Positions 17,066 through 29,711 of a stretch of DNA of 64,000 nucleotides are shown one piece after another. Numbering within the stretch: position 1 is the first letter of the stretch; each line of letters begins with the position of its first letter. The DNA lies in contig JAZBQD010000018.1 in assembly GCA_036583965.1 (NCBI GenBank), positions 68,115,785 to 68,179,784 on the forward strand, written 5' to 3'. The notes beneath the pieces are model-generated. The model searched no databases. It worked only from the letters and a program-made list of their open reading frames with translations, and was not told the origin of the DNA. This DNA is from Prunella strophiata. Taxonomy: Eukaryota > Chordata > Aves > Passeriformes > Prunellidae. The translations under genes and the position numbers were made by a program.

Positions 17066-18559
17066 TGCTCCTTTTATTCTCTGTGCAAACAAACAGATCA
17101 CTTGCTCAGGCAGCAGTGACTCTTTATTCCAGAATAATTTGTCGTCCTAATTCCTTCCTGTTGAAGCAGCTCCATTTTGCATGGAATAATTAGCACTAAT
17201 TTGGGCCTGGGATGGAAAACAAGAGTTCTCTGACTTCAGAGGAGCAGACAAGAGTGTAACCTCTGCCTTTCCCACGTGAGTCAGGTCGTGCCATGCCATC
17301 CCTCCTCTGAAGCAGGATTAAAACCTGTCTGTGAGACCAAACACTCCAGGCAGGTAGGAGGGAGCAGGAGGTGGAGGTGTCACCAATTTTCAGCTTTCTG
17401 CTGTTGCAGGGAGCTGAGGACAAGTGTGGTGAGGGGAGGGGGGGTGGAACAGAGCAGCACCTCCTTCCTTCTTGGCTGCCACTGAGGAACAAATAAACAG
17501 AAATGTTCTCACTGCACTGATGTGAAAAGCTGCTCCTGAGCCAGCCTGGCCTGGTGGTGGATTCCTGGAGCCCCAGCCAAGTACTTGAGACCTTTTTATT
17601 GCCATAACGAGGACTTCCTCATCCTGCCCCGCAGTCTGACTCGACCCACAGCTCTTTTCTGGTCCTTCCAGGAAGACATCCCTGCTCTGCCTTCCTTTGT
17701 GGAGGGAAGGGAAACCAGCCAAATCCCTTGCCTGCCCCAAATCCCTGCGTGTCTGAAGAAGGGGAGGTGCAGGGCATCCTTCCTGGTTTACCCAGAAAGC
17801 ATGAGATGAATTCCAGTGGGAAGCTGCCTCTTCCCCTGTCTGTCTCCCAGCTGCCTTTCGTGGTTCTGGCAGGTTCAGTGTTTGCTGATGGGGTTGTGAG
17901 CACTGAGGCCATGGACATCTCTTCAGGATGAGTCCTGGTGGCAGTGGAAATGGGAGATAGTCCAGCCTGGAAATCCCAGCTGGGCTTTCATTGGCTTGAT
18001 ACTTGACCACCAGACACCTTGGCTGATGGATGCTGCTTAGACAGAGAGTTTAAAGACCTGGATTCATAACTTGAGGGTCCAGGACACTTCTTGGCACTCC
18101 AAACTCCATCAGTAAAGGTGTGTTACAGGCTCGTTGTGGAGGTGCTGCAGCAGCATACCTGTCTGAAAAACAGGGTTTGGCCTGTTGGAGCTTGTAGGTT
18201 TTGTGTATTAAGTAATAGGTGACAGGAAGGCTGGATGCAGGTATGAGCAGTGAATCAATCAGCACTGCATTGCTCTGGGGTTGAACCAGCCCCCCCTGGG
18301 ATGACTGTCCTCCCATATCCCTGATGTTTCAAAATAATCTCTGATTGTTCTGATGATCCAAACCCCAGAGGGTTAGCTGGCTTTGGGCTCCACCCCATCA
18401 GTGGTGACCTTGCTCCAGGGCTGAGGAGAGCAGCAATTCCTGCTGTGGCTGCTGAGGGCAGGATGTCTGTGCTCACCTGCTCTTCCCCAGGGAGTTGGAG
18501 ATCATCTCCCCAAAACTGACACCCAGCCACCCTCACTTGTCCTCTGGGAGCACTGATAA
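17066..18559. other. Presumed intron, no exon recognised
   Basis: Holds an AT-rich patch at 17130-17200 (TTTTGCATGGAATAATTAGC) that looks like a conserved non-coding element but cannot be tested here. A 206-codon minus frame (18010-17390) has no domain or splice support. Confidence 0.4.
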
Positions 18560-19015
18560 TGGAATCACAGAGTCACAGGGTGCTTTGGTTGGAAGGGGCC
18601 TCAAAGATCATCTCATTCCACCCCCCTGCCATGTCAGGGACACCTTCCACCATCCCAGGTGGCTCCAAGCCCTGTCCAGCCTGGCCTTGGACACTTCCAG
18701 GGATCCAGGGGCAGCCACAGCTGCTCTGGGCACCCTGTGCCAGGGCCTGCCCACCCTCACAGGGAACAATTTCTTCCTAATGTCAAATCTAAACCTACTC
18801 TCTTGCAGTTTGAAGCCATTCCCCCTTCTCCTGTTGCTCCAGTCTCTTTTCATCTTTCCTATAGGCTGCCTTCAGGTCCTGGAAGGCCACAGTTAGGTCA
18901 TCCCAAAGCCTTCTCTTCTCCATGCTGAACAATCCCAGTTCTCTCTCTTTCTCACAGCAGAGCTGCTCCATCCATCTGATCATCTTGGTGGCCTCCTCTG
19001 GACTCATTCCAACAG
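18560..19015 (-). repeat. CR1 LINE fragment, well preserved
   Basis: Antisense CR1 from the 3' octamers (GGAATCACAGAGTCACAGGG) to 'cctcctctggactcattcca'. It belongs to the subfamily with 'gatccaggggcagccacagc', also seen at 787, 23068, 41927, 50541, 60085 and 63222. Confidence 0.95.
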
Positions 19016-20339
19016 GCCACAGTGGTGAACTTGCCAATTAAGCAGCAGATCCTCCTGGAATCCCTGGCATTTTGTGGGCTCCATCCCTTGCTTCCCACCT
19101 GTATTTTTAATGTGTCAGTTCCTCCTCTGGGGATTTCAAACACTTCACTCACAGCTCAGGGCTGCTAGGAGTGATTTGTGTTAGTCAGTGCTGTTGTGGT
19201 CCATGGCAGGGAGGGTTCTGCAGGCAGGAAATCTGTTCCTGGCCCCAGTGTGATTGCAACCAGCTCAAAGTGCTGCTTGCTTCCAGCCAGGCATCTCTTA
19301 CTCCATCCCTAAAAAACTCTGCTACACCCAGTGCAGACCCAGCCTTTGACCAGAGACAGCAGCAACAGGGCTGGAGGAAGAAATGACCAACCAAGGCAGG
19401 GAAATAGGTGGCAAAAAAAGCCAGGAAGGAACTCAGGTCTGGCTGCTCAGCCAAACCAGGAGGAAGAAGGGACAGATGTCCCAATCCTGATGCTGTTAGA
19501 GCTTTCTAGAAGGCTGGAACCCTCAAATAAGTAAATCTCACTGAGTAAGAGGAGAAATATGAAGAACAGGATTTTCTTTTTTGTGTGTGGGTTTTTGTTT
19601 TTTTTTTAACAAAAAGCATTTTAGTGGTTTATAAAGATTCCAGCAGTGCTCTGGGAAATCACAGCCTCCTGTTCCAGGCACCATGTTCAGCACAGGAATA
19701 TCCTGGCTCTCGACCTGCAGGTCGAGAGGTACCATAAATTTTTCTGGTGATAGTGTGTGGCAGGCCAGCATGCAAAACTTTTCCTGCTGCTTTACAATTT
19801 GAATCATGTTTTTATCACACCAGCAGATAATCATCTCACTCGTGTTCCAGAAGTGAAGCTCATGTGGATGTGTTTGAGAAGCCTGAAAATAAATATATTC
19901 ACATGTGTTTGCCAGTGTTGTTGAACACATGGTGTGTCTCAGAGCCTCTGGATTTCACTCTCTTGCAAGCTGGCCACTCTTGAAGGCTCACAAGTACAAC
20001 TTTATTCCAAATGCTGCAGTTTCATACCCCTTCCACAGCAAACACTAATGCCATCCCCTAAATGATGAATTAGAGATGAATGGAGATGAGTTAGAAATGA
20101 ATAATAAATTGGAAAGCATGGATAATCCTCGAGATTTTCTCTTGAGGAGACTTTAAACCTATTTGGCTACAGGCAGATAGATGTTTTTAATCCCAGTTGC
20201 TGTGTAGAATTTGCATCCTCGTTCTGGTGGCAGGGTGGGAATGCCAGGTGGCATCTTTGGGTGACTTGGTGGCAGCAGCTTGTCTTTAGATACTGAGACT
20301 GGGATTAGAGAGGTTCAATTATTTTCTAATCTTATCTGA
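19016..20339. other. Presumed intron, no exon recognised
   Basis: Contains the 22-bp palindrome at 19707-19728 in an otherwise AT-rich, CpG-poor stretch. No exon recognised. Confidence 0.5.
19707..19728. repeat. 22-bp perfect palindrome
   Basis: The two 11-base halves (CTCTCGACCTG and its reverse complement) meet with no spacer. It contains two TCGA and one CCTGCAGG site within CpG-poor surroundings. Confidence 0.9.
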
Positions 20340-20505
20340 GAGTGTGTTTGACAATCCTTTCCATGAAGAAATTTTCCCTTATATCCAATCTGAACCTCCC
20401 CTGGTGCAACTTAAAGCAGTTTCCTTCTGTCCTGTCTCTTGTTCCCTGGGAGCAGAGTCTGATCCCCACCTGGCTCCAACCTTCTGCCAGGGGGTTGTAT
20501 TCAGC
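20340..20505 (-). repeat. CR1 LINE internal 3' fragment
   Basis: Antisense CR1 piece: 'tttccatgaagaaattttcc', 'gaacctcccctggtgcaact', 'cccacctggctccaacctt'. It has lost both the 3' end and the 5' part. Confidence 0.88.
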
Positions 20506-21683
20506 CAACTCATTTATCATCTTTTTATACCTGTCTTTTCCTTCAGTGGTTGTGTGGGAGTTATTTTTTGACTCCAGCAGGTACTTGGAGGTGAAATCTG
20601 TGGCCCAGCCATTTGTGCTTCAACTTCAGCTCTGACTGTGCAGGTCTGGCCTCTCAGAATCCAACATCCAAACAAATAAAAACAGGGATAATAAAATAGG
20701 AAAAGGCTAGCTGAGAGAGAAAAGCAGCTGTGGAAGGGCTGAGGTGAATCTCTGCTCTCCTGAGAGGTAAATAAAAGGTACAATTATGTTTTCTTCATCT
20801 CTCTCATCCCCTCCTCAGCCAAGGCTCCAGAAAGAATGGCAAACCTGGTGGCTGCCTGAGTGTTTTCCACCTTGGATCCATCAGCATTTAGGATGGTTTG
20901 GAGGGTCTCCAAGTGTCTTCATCCCTCTTGGTGGCTGTTGAGAGGGTCCTTGTGGGACCTTCATGTCCCTCAGCCAGGGCTGCAGTGGAACTCTTGGTGA
21001 TACATGTGCAAAAACCAGGTGCACTTTTCCACAGAGGTGACACATCTGATCCACCCAGGAGAGGCTGTGGAGGCACCTGAGCATCTGATACTGCTTCTTG
21101 TGTCCAGGTTTTATCCATGGTATAATGAAGGATTTACTCCTCACTTTCCTTAAAATGTTTTAGAGCAACTTCTGTGCCTGTGCAGAGGTATTTGCCTTTT
21201 TTTTTTTTTCCAGGATATTCTGTGGGGGTTGTTGGAGTTTATGTAACTTCCCATATGTTGCCCTCTTCTTGTAGAAACTTGAAGATAAATTGTGAAATGC
21301 AGGGAGCTGCTTTAAAATAATCCATCCTCAGCTGGAACTCAGCCTGTTTGCAGCCAGAAAAGGGGAACCTGTTTCCTCTCTGGCACAGCTGAGTGAGCAG
21401 CATGGGATGGAGCATCTGATGCATCCAGTGCTGGGATGCTGCTGCAGGAGGAGGCTCCAGAGCAGGCACGTGCTGGGAGGGTGGTGATTTCTCCATGCAG
21501 GGGCTGCAGCCCCAGCATCATTCCCTGCAAGCTCTTTTCTCCTTTCCAAAGCTGCTGCATGCCCTGCAGTGCCCCTCTGCCCAGCAGAGAGGGTGTTTTG
21601 GGTGTTTGAGTCAGTGTTTATTGGACCACTTTGCTGGGCCTGGTCTTGCCAGGTGCTGCTTGGTCTGAATTCCCATGTGTGTC
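20506..21683. other. Presumed intron, no exon recognised
   Basis: A T(13) tract at 21197-21209. No exon recognised. Confidence 0.5.
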
Positions 21684-22145
21684 ATAGAATCATGGAATTG
21701 TTTGGGTTGGAAAAGCCCTCTAAAGTCATTGATCCCAACCATTAACCCAGCACTGCCAAGGCCACCACTGACACATATCCCCAAGTGCCACATCCACATG
21801 GCTGCTAAATCCCTCCAGGGATGGGGACTCCAACACTGCCCTGGGCAGCCTGTTCCAATGCCTGACTGCCCTTTCCATGAAGAAATGTTCCCAATATCCA
21901 ATCTAAAGCTCCCCTGGCCCAGCCTGAGGCCGTTCCCTCTCCTCCTGTCCCTGTTCCCTGGAGCAGAGCCTGACCCCCCCGGCTGTCCCCTCCTGTCAGG
22001 AGCTGTGCAGAGCCACAAGGTCCCCCCTGAGCCTCCTTTTCTCCAGGCTGAGCCCCTTCCCAGCTCCCTCAGCCCCTCCTGGTGCTCCAGACCCTTCCCC
22101 AGCTCCATTGCCCTTAACAAGGGGGTCTGAAGGTGCTCAGTGTCT
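21684..22145 (-). repeat. CR1 LINE fragment (older subfamily), well preserved
   Basis: Antisense CR1 from TCATAGAATCATGGAATTG through 'cagcactgccaaggccacca' and 'tttccatgaagaaatgttcc' to 'agctccattgccctt'. Confidence 0.95.
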
Positions 22146-23067
22146 TGCAGATCCACATTTGTTGGACACAAGCTCAGCAGCTGGTAGGAGATTCATGGCT
22201 CTTGTTCTCTCCAAACTTGAACTAAAAGCCCTTCACTCAGTCACCCAGGTCATTTCTGCTTATTATTTTTGAAAATTATTCAGTCCCTAAGTGCAAGAGG
22301 AATTGTAGGCAGGGTGCTGGCAGAGCTTGGAGCCTTCCACTAGGGAATTACACCATGTGTAATTAGGGTCTCCAAAAACATCCTTTTCCATTCCCTCTCC
22401 AAGCCCCCTGGAGCAAAGCCAAGGAAGCCCAGCCACTGAACAAACCCCTCTCTTGAGCTTCAGGGCTGAGAAACTGAATTTGTCCTCTGACAATTGCTCT
22501 TGTTTGACTGGTGGACAGAGAATGAGGAACTCTGTGCACAAGTGGATGGGAAGACATGGAAACTCCTGAGGGGGAAAAATGCTCCAGGAATGAGCCACAC
22601 CAGGTCTGATGGTAACTGGCTGGAAACTTCAGCCAGGGCTCCTGGGCAGCCAGGCAGCCTCAGCAGTGCTGGGAAAAGTGAGCTCCCCCACATCCAAACC
22701 CAGGAACTGACCCATTCACTGGGGTTTTTTGAAGTTACTGCAAGATCATGAGTGTCTTTGGGAAGCCAGGAACTTTGCAGTTGCTCAATAGTTGCTCAGC
22801 TGCTTTGGCATGGGTTATTTGGAATGGTTTTATTTTTGTAGAGTGGATTCAGAGTTCCCAGCGTGGGATCTTTGGAGATGAGTGTGTTTAGCTGCTGTGG
22901 AAAGAGGTCCTTGAGAGGTGGGGTCTGGCTTGGTGGCTGTGGCTTCACTGGAGGTGACAGGACAGCAGCCTCTGGAACACCAACCAGTCTTGGAGTTTAA
23001 TCAGTTTAAACTTGTCTCTGCTGCACTAAACAAGTTCCTGCCTTTTGCTGCCCAGAATGCCAGAGTT
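22146..23067. other. Presumed intron, no exon recognised
   Basis: Nothing recognised. Confidence 0.5.
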
Positions 23068-23240
23068 TCATAGAATCATTGAACCATGGAATGGTTTGGG
23101 TTGGAAGGGACCCTAAAGACCATCTGGTTCCAACCCCAGCCATGGGCAGGGACACCTCCCACTGGCCCAGTTTGCTCCAAGCCCTGTCCAACCTGGCCTT
23201 GGACACTTCAGGGATCCAGGGGCAGCCACAGCTTCTCTTG
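23068..23240 (-). repeat. CR1 LINE 3' terminal fragment
   Basis: Antisense CR1 with an intact end repeat (TCATAGAATCATTGAACC) through 'gggcagccacagcttctct'. Confidence 0.95.
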
Positions 23241-25167
23241 TGTTTGAAGGGTGCAAATCTCACTGACTACAATTTGGATTCAGTCTGGGAGAGAATCTTT
23301 AAAATTGTGTTTTGAAGCTTTTAAGGATTCATCCTTTTAGAGAGCTCAGGATGCTGTGTGTGTACAGGGGGATTTCATTTTGGGCTGTTCAGTGCCCCAC
23401 AGGCCAAGAAAAGTGGCATGGATTGAAGGAAATTGGAGTTCCTGAAGCCCTGAAATTCCACCCAGCTGTGCCAGAGAAGTCATCCCTGCCCAGCTGAGAT
23501 CACTGCTTTATATTTGATATTGAATTCTCCCTCCCCTGCTGCCTCATTAAGGCAGTGGAGTTGCAGAAATGTCAGTAATTAACTAATGAAGGACATGGGT
23601 GGTAGTGCAGTAGCAGCTTCCATAGGTGCATGGCTGTTATCCCAGGCTCTTCAATCCAGCATGGAAAGGTCACCTCTGCCACACTCACCATGGCTGGGAC
23701 TGGTCCCATCCTACATCCAGCACTTTCTGTGCCCCTTCAGCTGCTTCCAGCCCCTTGGATGGTCGTGGCAGTGCATTCCATGTCCCCCTCCAAAATGGGA
23801 TTTCAGGCAGGCTCCCAGCCCTGCCATCAGTTCCCAGGGCTAGGAACAGGATTGCCACTTCCACTTTTTTTTTTTTTTTTTTTTGTCCATTTTGCTTGTT
23901 ACAGGAATTGTTGCTGACCTCTTCAAGCATTCCTTGAGCTTTGTCTTCTCTGGCAGGACTGGGCTGTTGGCACAGGGCATTTCCAGGAGGATTGTTTTGC
24001 TGTGGAGGTGACAAATGGCACTGGAATGCTGTGACCACTTCCCCAGGGAGCACCTGGAATGCAGAGCTCAGGCCTCTGTGTCTCTCCCTGTCCTTACTGA
24101 AATCTTAATTTAAGATCCTGCAGGCTCTGCTCTGGGGAGATTCAGAGTTCAGACACTCAATTTATGAATTTTGGTGGGTTTTTTGGAGAACCAGTCCTAT
24201 GTCAAGCCATGGGAGGCTGTGTGGCCTGTGACAGGTGCTGTGGCACAAACCCACCTTTGGACTCAGGGCTACCAATTTCCATTGGTGGGCCAGCTCTCAG
24301 GTAACAGTGGCTGTTTTGCCAAAGGACAGGATGGTATTTTGTGTCCTTCCTGTAGGAAGCTCTTGCAGTGACCCTTTTGTGGCTCTTCAGCCAGTTCTGA
24401 AGCATCTCTGGCTACCCCAGTTTGCCTGTGGTCACTTGATGAGCAGTTCCAAATGACCCAAATGTCAAACTGTGGTGTTGGATGTTACATTAGAATATAT
24501 TTTTCTCATTGCTGATGGCTTTACTTCATATATATTTTAGAAGCTGGGCCCTGATTTTACTTGGAGACAGTCAAAGCATTGAATAAAATACTCCAGAGCT
24601 TTCAAAGCATTTGAACTGTGCTTTCCCCTCAGACATTCTCAGTCATTTCCATCCTGGATCTGACCCCAGATATCTGCTCTGAGCTATGCCCAGGTTGCAG
24701 AGCTCCTTGGATCTTCCTCCAGAGAAAAACAAGAGGCCTGGGGAACATTGGGGATGATGGTTTGGGGGAGAGGAACTGAAAATGAATGTGGTGGTTAAAT
24801 CTGTCCTTGCTACTAAGAGCCACTTGAATTTATTTTTGGGAGCAATTTTGGTCCTATCCTATTCTGGAGCTAAATTCATTACTTACTTTTTGGATTATCT
24901 CCTCCTTCCTCCTTGGCCTCCAGCTGCCAAACCCTCCCTTCTCCCCCCCATGCCCTGGCACACAGAATTGCAGCATCCTGAGCTCCAGCACTGCAGATGT
25001 GCCAGATGGAGACACTGAGCTCGTGCAGGTCTCAATTTTGGAAGCAACAAAAAAATAATGACTTGAGAAAAACCTTCTTGTTTGTACTGAAATTTGTCAG
25101 AGCCCAGCGATGTTGAACAGACACTTTGGCAGCTTTGTGCCAGAGAGTTCCCAAGTGTTGCTGCAGT
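23241..25167. other. Presumed intron with T(20) tract
   Basis: T(20) at 23865-23884. No exon recognised. Confidence 0.5.
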
Positions 25168-25255
25168 TCATGGAATGGTTTGGGTTGGAAGGACCTTAAA
25201 GACCATTTATTCCAACCAGCAGGAACACCTTCCACTAGACCAGGTTGCTCCAGGT
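25168..25255 (-). repeat. CR1 LINE 3' terminal fragment (short)
   Basis: Antisense CR1: CATGGAATGGTTTGGGTTGG to 'tagaccaggttgctcca', 88 bp. Confidence 0.9.
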
Positions 25256-25954
25256 TTGCTGGTCCTCTGCTTTTGAAAATCTGTCCCCTAAATGGTCTTT
25301 GTGGACAAAATCACACTTACACCAAAGACTTGCCCACTTAATTCTCACATCTGTTATTTTTCTTTCCTCTGGGTAGGGTTGTTTTTTAGCAGCTTTGAGT
25401 GCAAAGATGTCTATTTGTTAAGTGTTTCCTGGCTGCAGAGTTGAAAGTCTTTAATATTCTTGTCTTCTGCAAGCTCTCTTCCATGAACTTTCCTTCACTC
25501 ACCACCCTCCTCCCATCTATCAAAGCCTGCCTTGCTCACAGATTTGGTGCCTGATGAGGGACTGGGGTTGTTCCACTGTGTCACACCAGGCTGCCTGCTG
25601 TCCCCAGGGAAAAGGGGATAGATGTGAAATGAAAGGAGGAGTTCGGTGTTTCCACGCTCGTTGAGAAATGCTGGCTTTTGAAATGCCCTAAGCCTGAAGT
25701 CTCTTGCTTGGAGAGCAGGTCTGATGTGCCTAATGATGCTGGTCACTTCCCACTCCAGTTCCCTATTGCTTGGTGCAGAAGGGATTTATTCCCTCAGAAA
25801 TGGGGCTAATTCAACCCACTTTAGATAATGGGCAGCTAAGGAAGCAACACTTTAATTTTTTCCTAGAATAAAACATCCTGTGGGGACTTCCATGTTTGAT
25901 AATAATCCGTGAAACCTTGTGATCTTTGATTTCAAGTGCTGAACTCAGTGGTTT
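25256..25954. other. Presumed intron, no exon recognised
   Basis: Nothing recognised. Confidence 0.5.
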
Positions 25955-26180
25955 AGTCACAGAATCTCTGAATGGTTTGGGTTGGAAGGGACCTTTAGAG
26001 ACCATCCCATTCCAACCCTCTGCCATGAGCAGGGACACCTTCCACTAGACCAGATTGCTCCAAGTCCCATTCAGCCTGGCCTTGGACACTTCCAGGGATG
26101 GGACAGCCTGGACAACCTGTGCCAGTGCCTCAGCACCCTCACAGGGAATAATTTCTCCCTAATATCCAATCCAAACTCTT
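25955..26180 (-). repeat. CR1 LINE 3' terminal fragment
   Basis: Antisense CR1: TCACAGAATCTCTGAATGG through 'gccagtgcctcagcaccctc' and 'ctccctaatatccaatccaa'. Confidence 0.93.
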
Positions 26181-29078
26181 CCAATCCAACTTTCCTTTCA
26201 CCTTAGTGTCAGCTGTGCCTCTTTCACCATTAACATCTGCACTTAATATTCCCACTTTCTGCTTAAAAATGGGGGGCTCAAGCCCTGTCTTGCCCAAATT
26301 GGGTGTTCTCTGGTGCAGCAGCACTGGCCCCTCCATCAACCCCTGGCTGAGCAGGGAGTGCTGCTGCCCCTGTGCCAAAAGGAAATGAAGGTGCAAAGAG
26401 CTGGTGAGTTGTTTCATGGCAGGGGTGAGCTGATGTAAGATGGAGCTGCTGTTGTTTTGGAGAGTTTCTTTTTTTGTTCCCTCCTTTCTGCACGTGTTGG
26501 ACCACGTCTGGTGGGTGAGTAAGGCAGCTCAGCTTGCTTACCTTGGCATGCTCCAGCACAGCACCCTGGCCTGGCCAGTGTTTTGGCAGGTTGGCAAACG
26601 AGCTGTGTCCCACTGTGGCTGACACAGAGCCTGGCATGGGTGGCTCTGGGAGTTCTTGGGATGGGAGGTGAAGAAAAGAGAGCTCTCACCTGGTGGCAGT
26701 GGCCTGTGTGATCATCCAGCACAGAATTCCCAGCTCTGTTTGATGCCCTGCGTGCCTGACTCCTGCCTCTGGTTAGGCTGAAAGGAAAATGTGGGAACCA
26801 GATGTGGCCTACCAACACTTATCTTGTTTAACACCCTATCTCCAGATGTTTCTAGCTTGTAGTGCTAATTTCCACTTGCAGTTATCCAAGAGACAAATCC
26901 AAGATGCTTGCTGCCTTTAGGAAGAGGAGTCCAACTGACATGAATGTTATCTCTTGCTTTGCTCAATCCTAAGTCTCTTGCACCCAGCTAGGACAAGCCT
27001 GTCCATCTCCAGACTGTCCCTTCCATCTCAAAATCATCTTACAGTGACATTTTTTCTTCATTATCTGGAGAAGAGGATTGAAAAGCAAGAAGAATCGCAT
27101 TTTTGCCCAGGAAATGTTGTACTTTGCAAGGGCATTTCATCACATCCTTTTTTGAAGGCTGTAAGAACAGCTTTCTCCAAGGGATGCTCTTCCCTTGGGA
27201 CTGCACATGCTTTTCTTAAATTTCACCAGCACGTGACTACAGGGCAGGGAAGGACTCGCAGGAATGTTCCTAACTCCCTTTGAAAGGCAAGCTGTTCTTT
27301 CAGCCTCTTGCAGAATCACTCTGACAGGAGACACTGCAATCAGGCTGCAGAGGTAATTGCATTTGTAATGTGAAAGACAGAACAGGGTCTACAATCCTCA
27401 TCCTCAACAGGCTCTGTGGGGACTCGAGGTAGTCCAAAACAAAAACCCCAAACCAACAGACCCAGCCATTGCTTCTGACATTTGTGATTGGTCTGGGCAA
27501 AATATTAGGAAACAACATACTCAAGGGGACAAGATGATCTCATACAGCTGACTTTAAAGCAACATGCTCCAGTGGAAACTTGTTTCTGTGCCTATTCCAG
27601 AGCACTGGCTGCTGCCCGGATCTCCCCTGCCCCCCCTGGCCCAGCTCAGCTTAGTCAGCAAGTTCCAGTTCAACTTCTGCCTTTTATTTTGTGCCTGTAC
27701 CTGAGCTAGCTCCATTCCTCAGTAACCAGCTCTTTGTCAGAGGAAGGGCTTCCAGGATGCTGCCAGCAACTCATTGTCCATTTCCTGAGGAGAACTGCTT
27801 GCTTTTAAGTAGTTTGCCTGAAATCTTGACTATTCCAGTGCAGCTAAGGCTTCCTGTGTTGGTTGGCTTTCTTGGGATGAAGTTTCAGCCACCCACATGT
27901 GCTGTCTGCATTTAGTTCTGAGTCTGGAGAACAAATCTCTGCCCTAGGGTTTCACCATCGCCGTGTTGTTGTTCCTCTGACATTGCAATATGAGACTGTC
28001 CTCAATGTGACAACTGATTTACAAGCAGCAGCTCCCCACTGTTTATTGCTGTTGGATTTTGAGGGGTGTGGGGACAGGAGCTGGGCTGGAGCAAGCTCCA
28101 GTGGTTGGACACGACAGTGCTGAAGGAAATCACATTTGGAGCCCGGCTTGGGCAAGGGATGCTTCTGCCATGGCACATCCACCCTGGTGCTTCCTCAAGT
28201 GCAGATCAGACCTTTATGATGTTCACAACTCCAGAGTATGAAGGCAGTGGAAGCATCTTGGCATCCCAGGTGTAGATGAGCTTGTTTGCATCCAAGTTCC
28301 TCAAGGTTTTCCTCTAATAAAACCTTGGCGTTCCCCATTTGGCTGGCTGGAACACCAGGCTGGTTTCTTTCTTCTCTGTCATCAGAGGTGTGGTGTGGAC
28401 TTTCCCAACAGAACATTGCTCATTCAGTTCCATTTTTTGAAAAAGAATAGAACAGATTATCTTTTCAGAGCCTGACTCTTGCTGGTTTTTCAGGAGCAGG
28501 TGCCAGCATCTGGTGTGGCCATGAATGAAGTGATAGAGGAAAAGCTTGTCCAGAACTGACTGTACCTTCCTCTCTGCCTCTGAAGGATTTACCCTCCCTG
28601 AAAGCTTTCCATTTTCATTGAATCCACCCATAGCAATGAAACCTGAAAAAACCACGAGCTCCCACCTTCAGCAGGCTGGCTGGTGTTGGTGTTGTTTGGG
28701 TTTTTAACTGGGGAGAATGAGTCAGCCTGTCCTCAGAAAGCACCAGGACTATCGGCACCGCTTGACCACCAGTTTCCTGTTGCTCCCTTTTGTTTCTCTC
28801 TTTTTTTTTTTATTTTGTTGAAGCTTTTAGGGCCTGGATGCACATTTGTGAGAGTGTCTGGATGTTTCCCACTACTGGGACTCTACTGTGTGTGTGTCTT
28901 CTCTGCTTATTGTTTTCAAAAGGAGGACCAGAAAGATGCAGAGATCAAGACCTTGTCCGAACCTCAGCTTCTGGAATCATAACTCTAGCTGCTGGCCTTA
29001 GAGAGCTGTCAGGTCCTTCAAATAAATCTTTATAAATCAGCATTTACACCATAGAAATACACACAACTTGAGTGCAAT
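26181..29078. other. Presumed intron, no exon firmly recognised
   Basis: About 2.9 kb without recognised repeats, the longest CR1-free block of this part. It holds the protein-like minus frame at 28314-28655. No RNA gene recognised. Confidence 0.45.
28314..28655 (-). other. Protein-like open frame of unknown meaning
   Basis: From an acceptor-like TTTTTTCAG (28648-28640) the frame reads GFIAMGGFNENGKLSGRVNP, then SEAERKVQSVLDKLF and on to a TAG at 28316-28314. The Glu/Lys/Ser/Leu balance looks more like protein than the neighbouring frames do. I do not recognise any family, and no partner exon was found. It could be a decayed retrocopy, a terminal exon, or chance. Confidence 0.15.
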
Positions 29079-29402
29079 GTTGCTTAAAGCAGAGCAGAAC
29101 AAAACATATTAACTATTTTGGGGTAAAGCTTTAATGGTAGGTTAGGTCCCAGAGGACTGATGACCATGAAATTATGGCAAACTCATACCAAACTCTGTTG
29201 TTGGTCTCTGGGATATGGCATTGGTGTCCCAGACCATGCTTTGCATGCTGGGCACTCATATTTTTTATTGTTCATCCCTTTTTTCCTAAAGAAAGCAATG
29301 CAGGGATGTGCAGGAATGCCAGAGCAGAGCTTGTGTGCTGGGGTGCTGAGGGCACATCTTTGTCTTGTCAGCACGTGGGAATATCAACTTCATACCTGTT
29401 TT
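29079..29402. repeat. Tandem duplication, copy 1
   Basis: The 324-bp unit starts GTTGCTTAAAGCAGAGCAG and is repeated directly after itself with about 90-95% identity by eye. It includes 'ggtaggttaggtcccagagg' and 'gcactcatattttttattgt'. Confidence 0.93.
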
Positions 29403-29711
29403 GTTGCTTAAAGCAGAGCAGAACAAAAGCATATTAACTATTTTGGGGTAAAGCTTTAATGGTAGGTTAGGTCCCAGAGGACTGATGACCATGAAGTTAT
29501 GGCAAACTCATACCAAACTCTAGTGTTTGGTCTCTGGGATACAGCCTTGGTGTCCCAGACCATGCTTTGCGTGCTGGGCACTCATATTTTTTATTGTTCA
29601 TCCCTTTTTTCCTAAAGAAAGGAACACAGGGATGTGCTGGAATTGCAGAGCAGAGCTTGTGTGCTGGAGTGCTGAGGGCACATCTTTGTCTTGTCAGCAC
29701 GTGGGAATATC
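29403..29711. repeat. Tandem duplication, copy 2
   Basis: The second copy of the unit. Similarity is clear to GTGGGAATATC at 29711 and fades over the next about 25 bases. The junction is exact head-to-tail. Confidence 0.93.

Noticed and set aside
17390..18010. 206-codon minus-strand open frame
   Set aside because: No recognisable domain, mixed composition, no splice signals in agreement; long frames occur by chance in GC-moderate DNA.
19707..19728. Cloning-vector contamination
   Set aside because: Only the 22-bp palindrome is linker-like; flanks on both sides are ordinary bird-like sequence.
29079..29711. Pair of LTRs flanking a retrovirus-like element
   Set aside because: The copies are directly adjacent with no internal region, no TG...CA ends and no primer-binding site.
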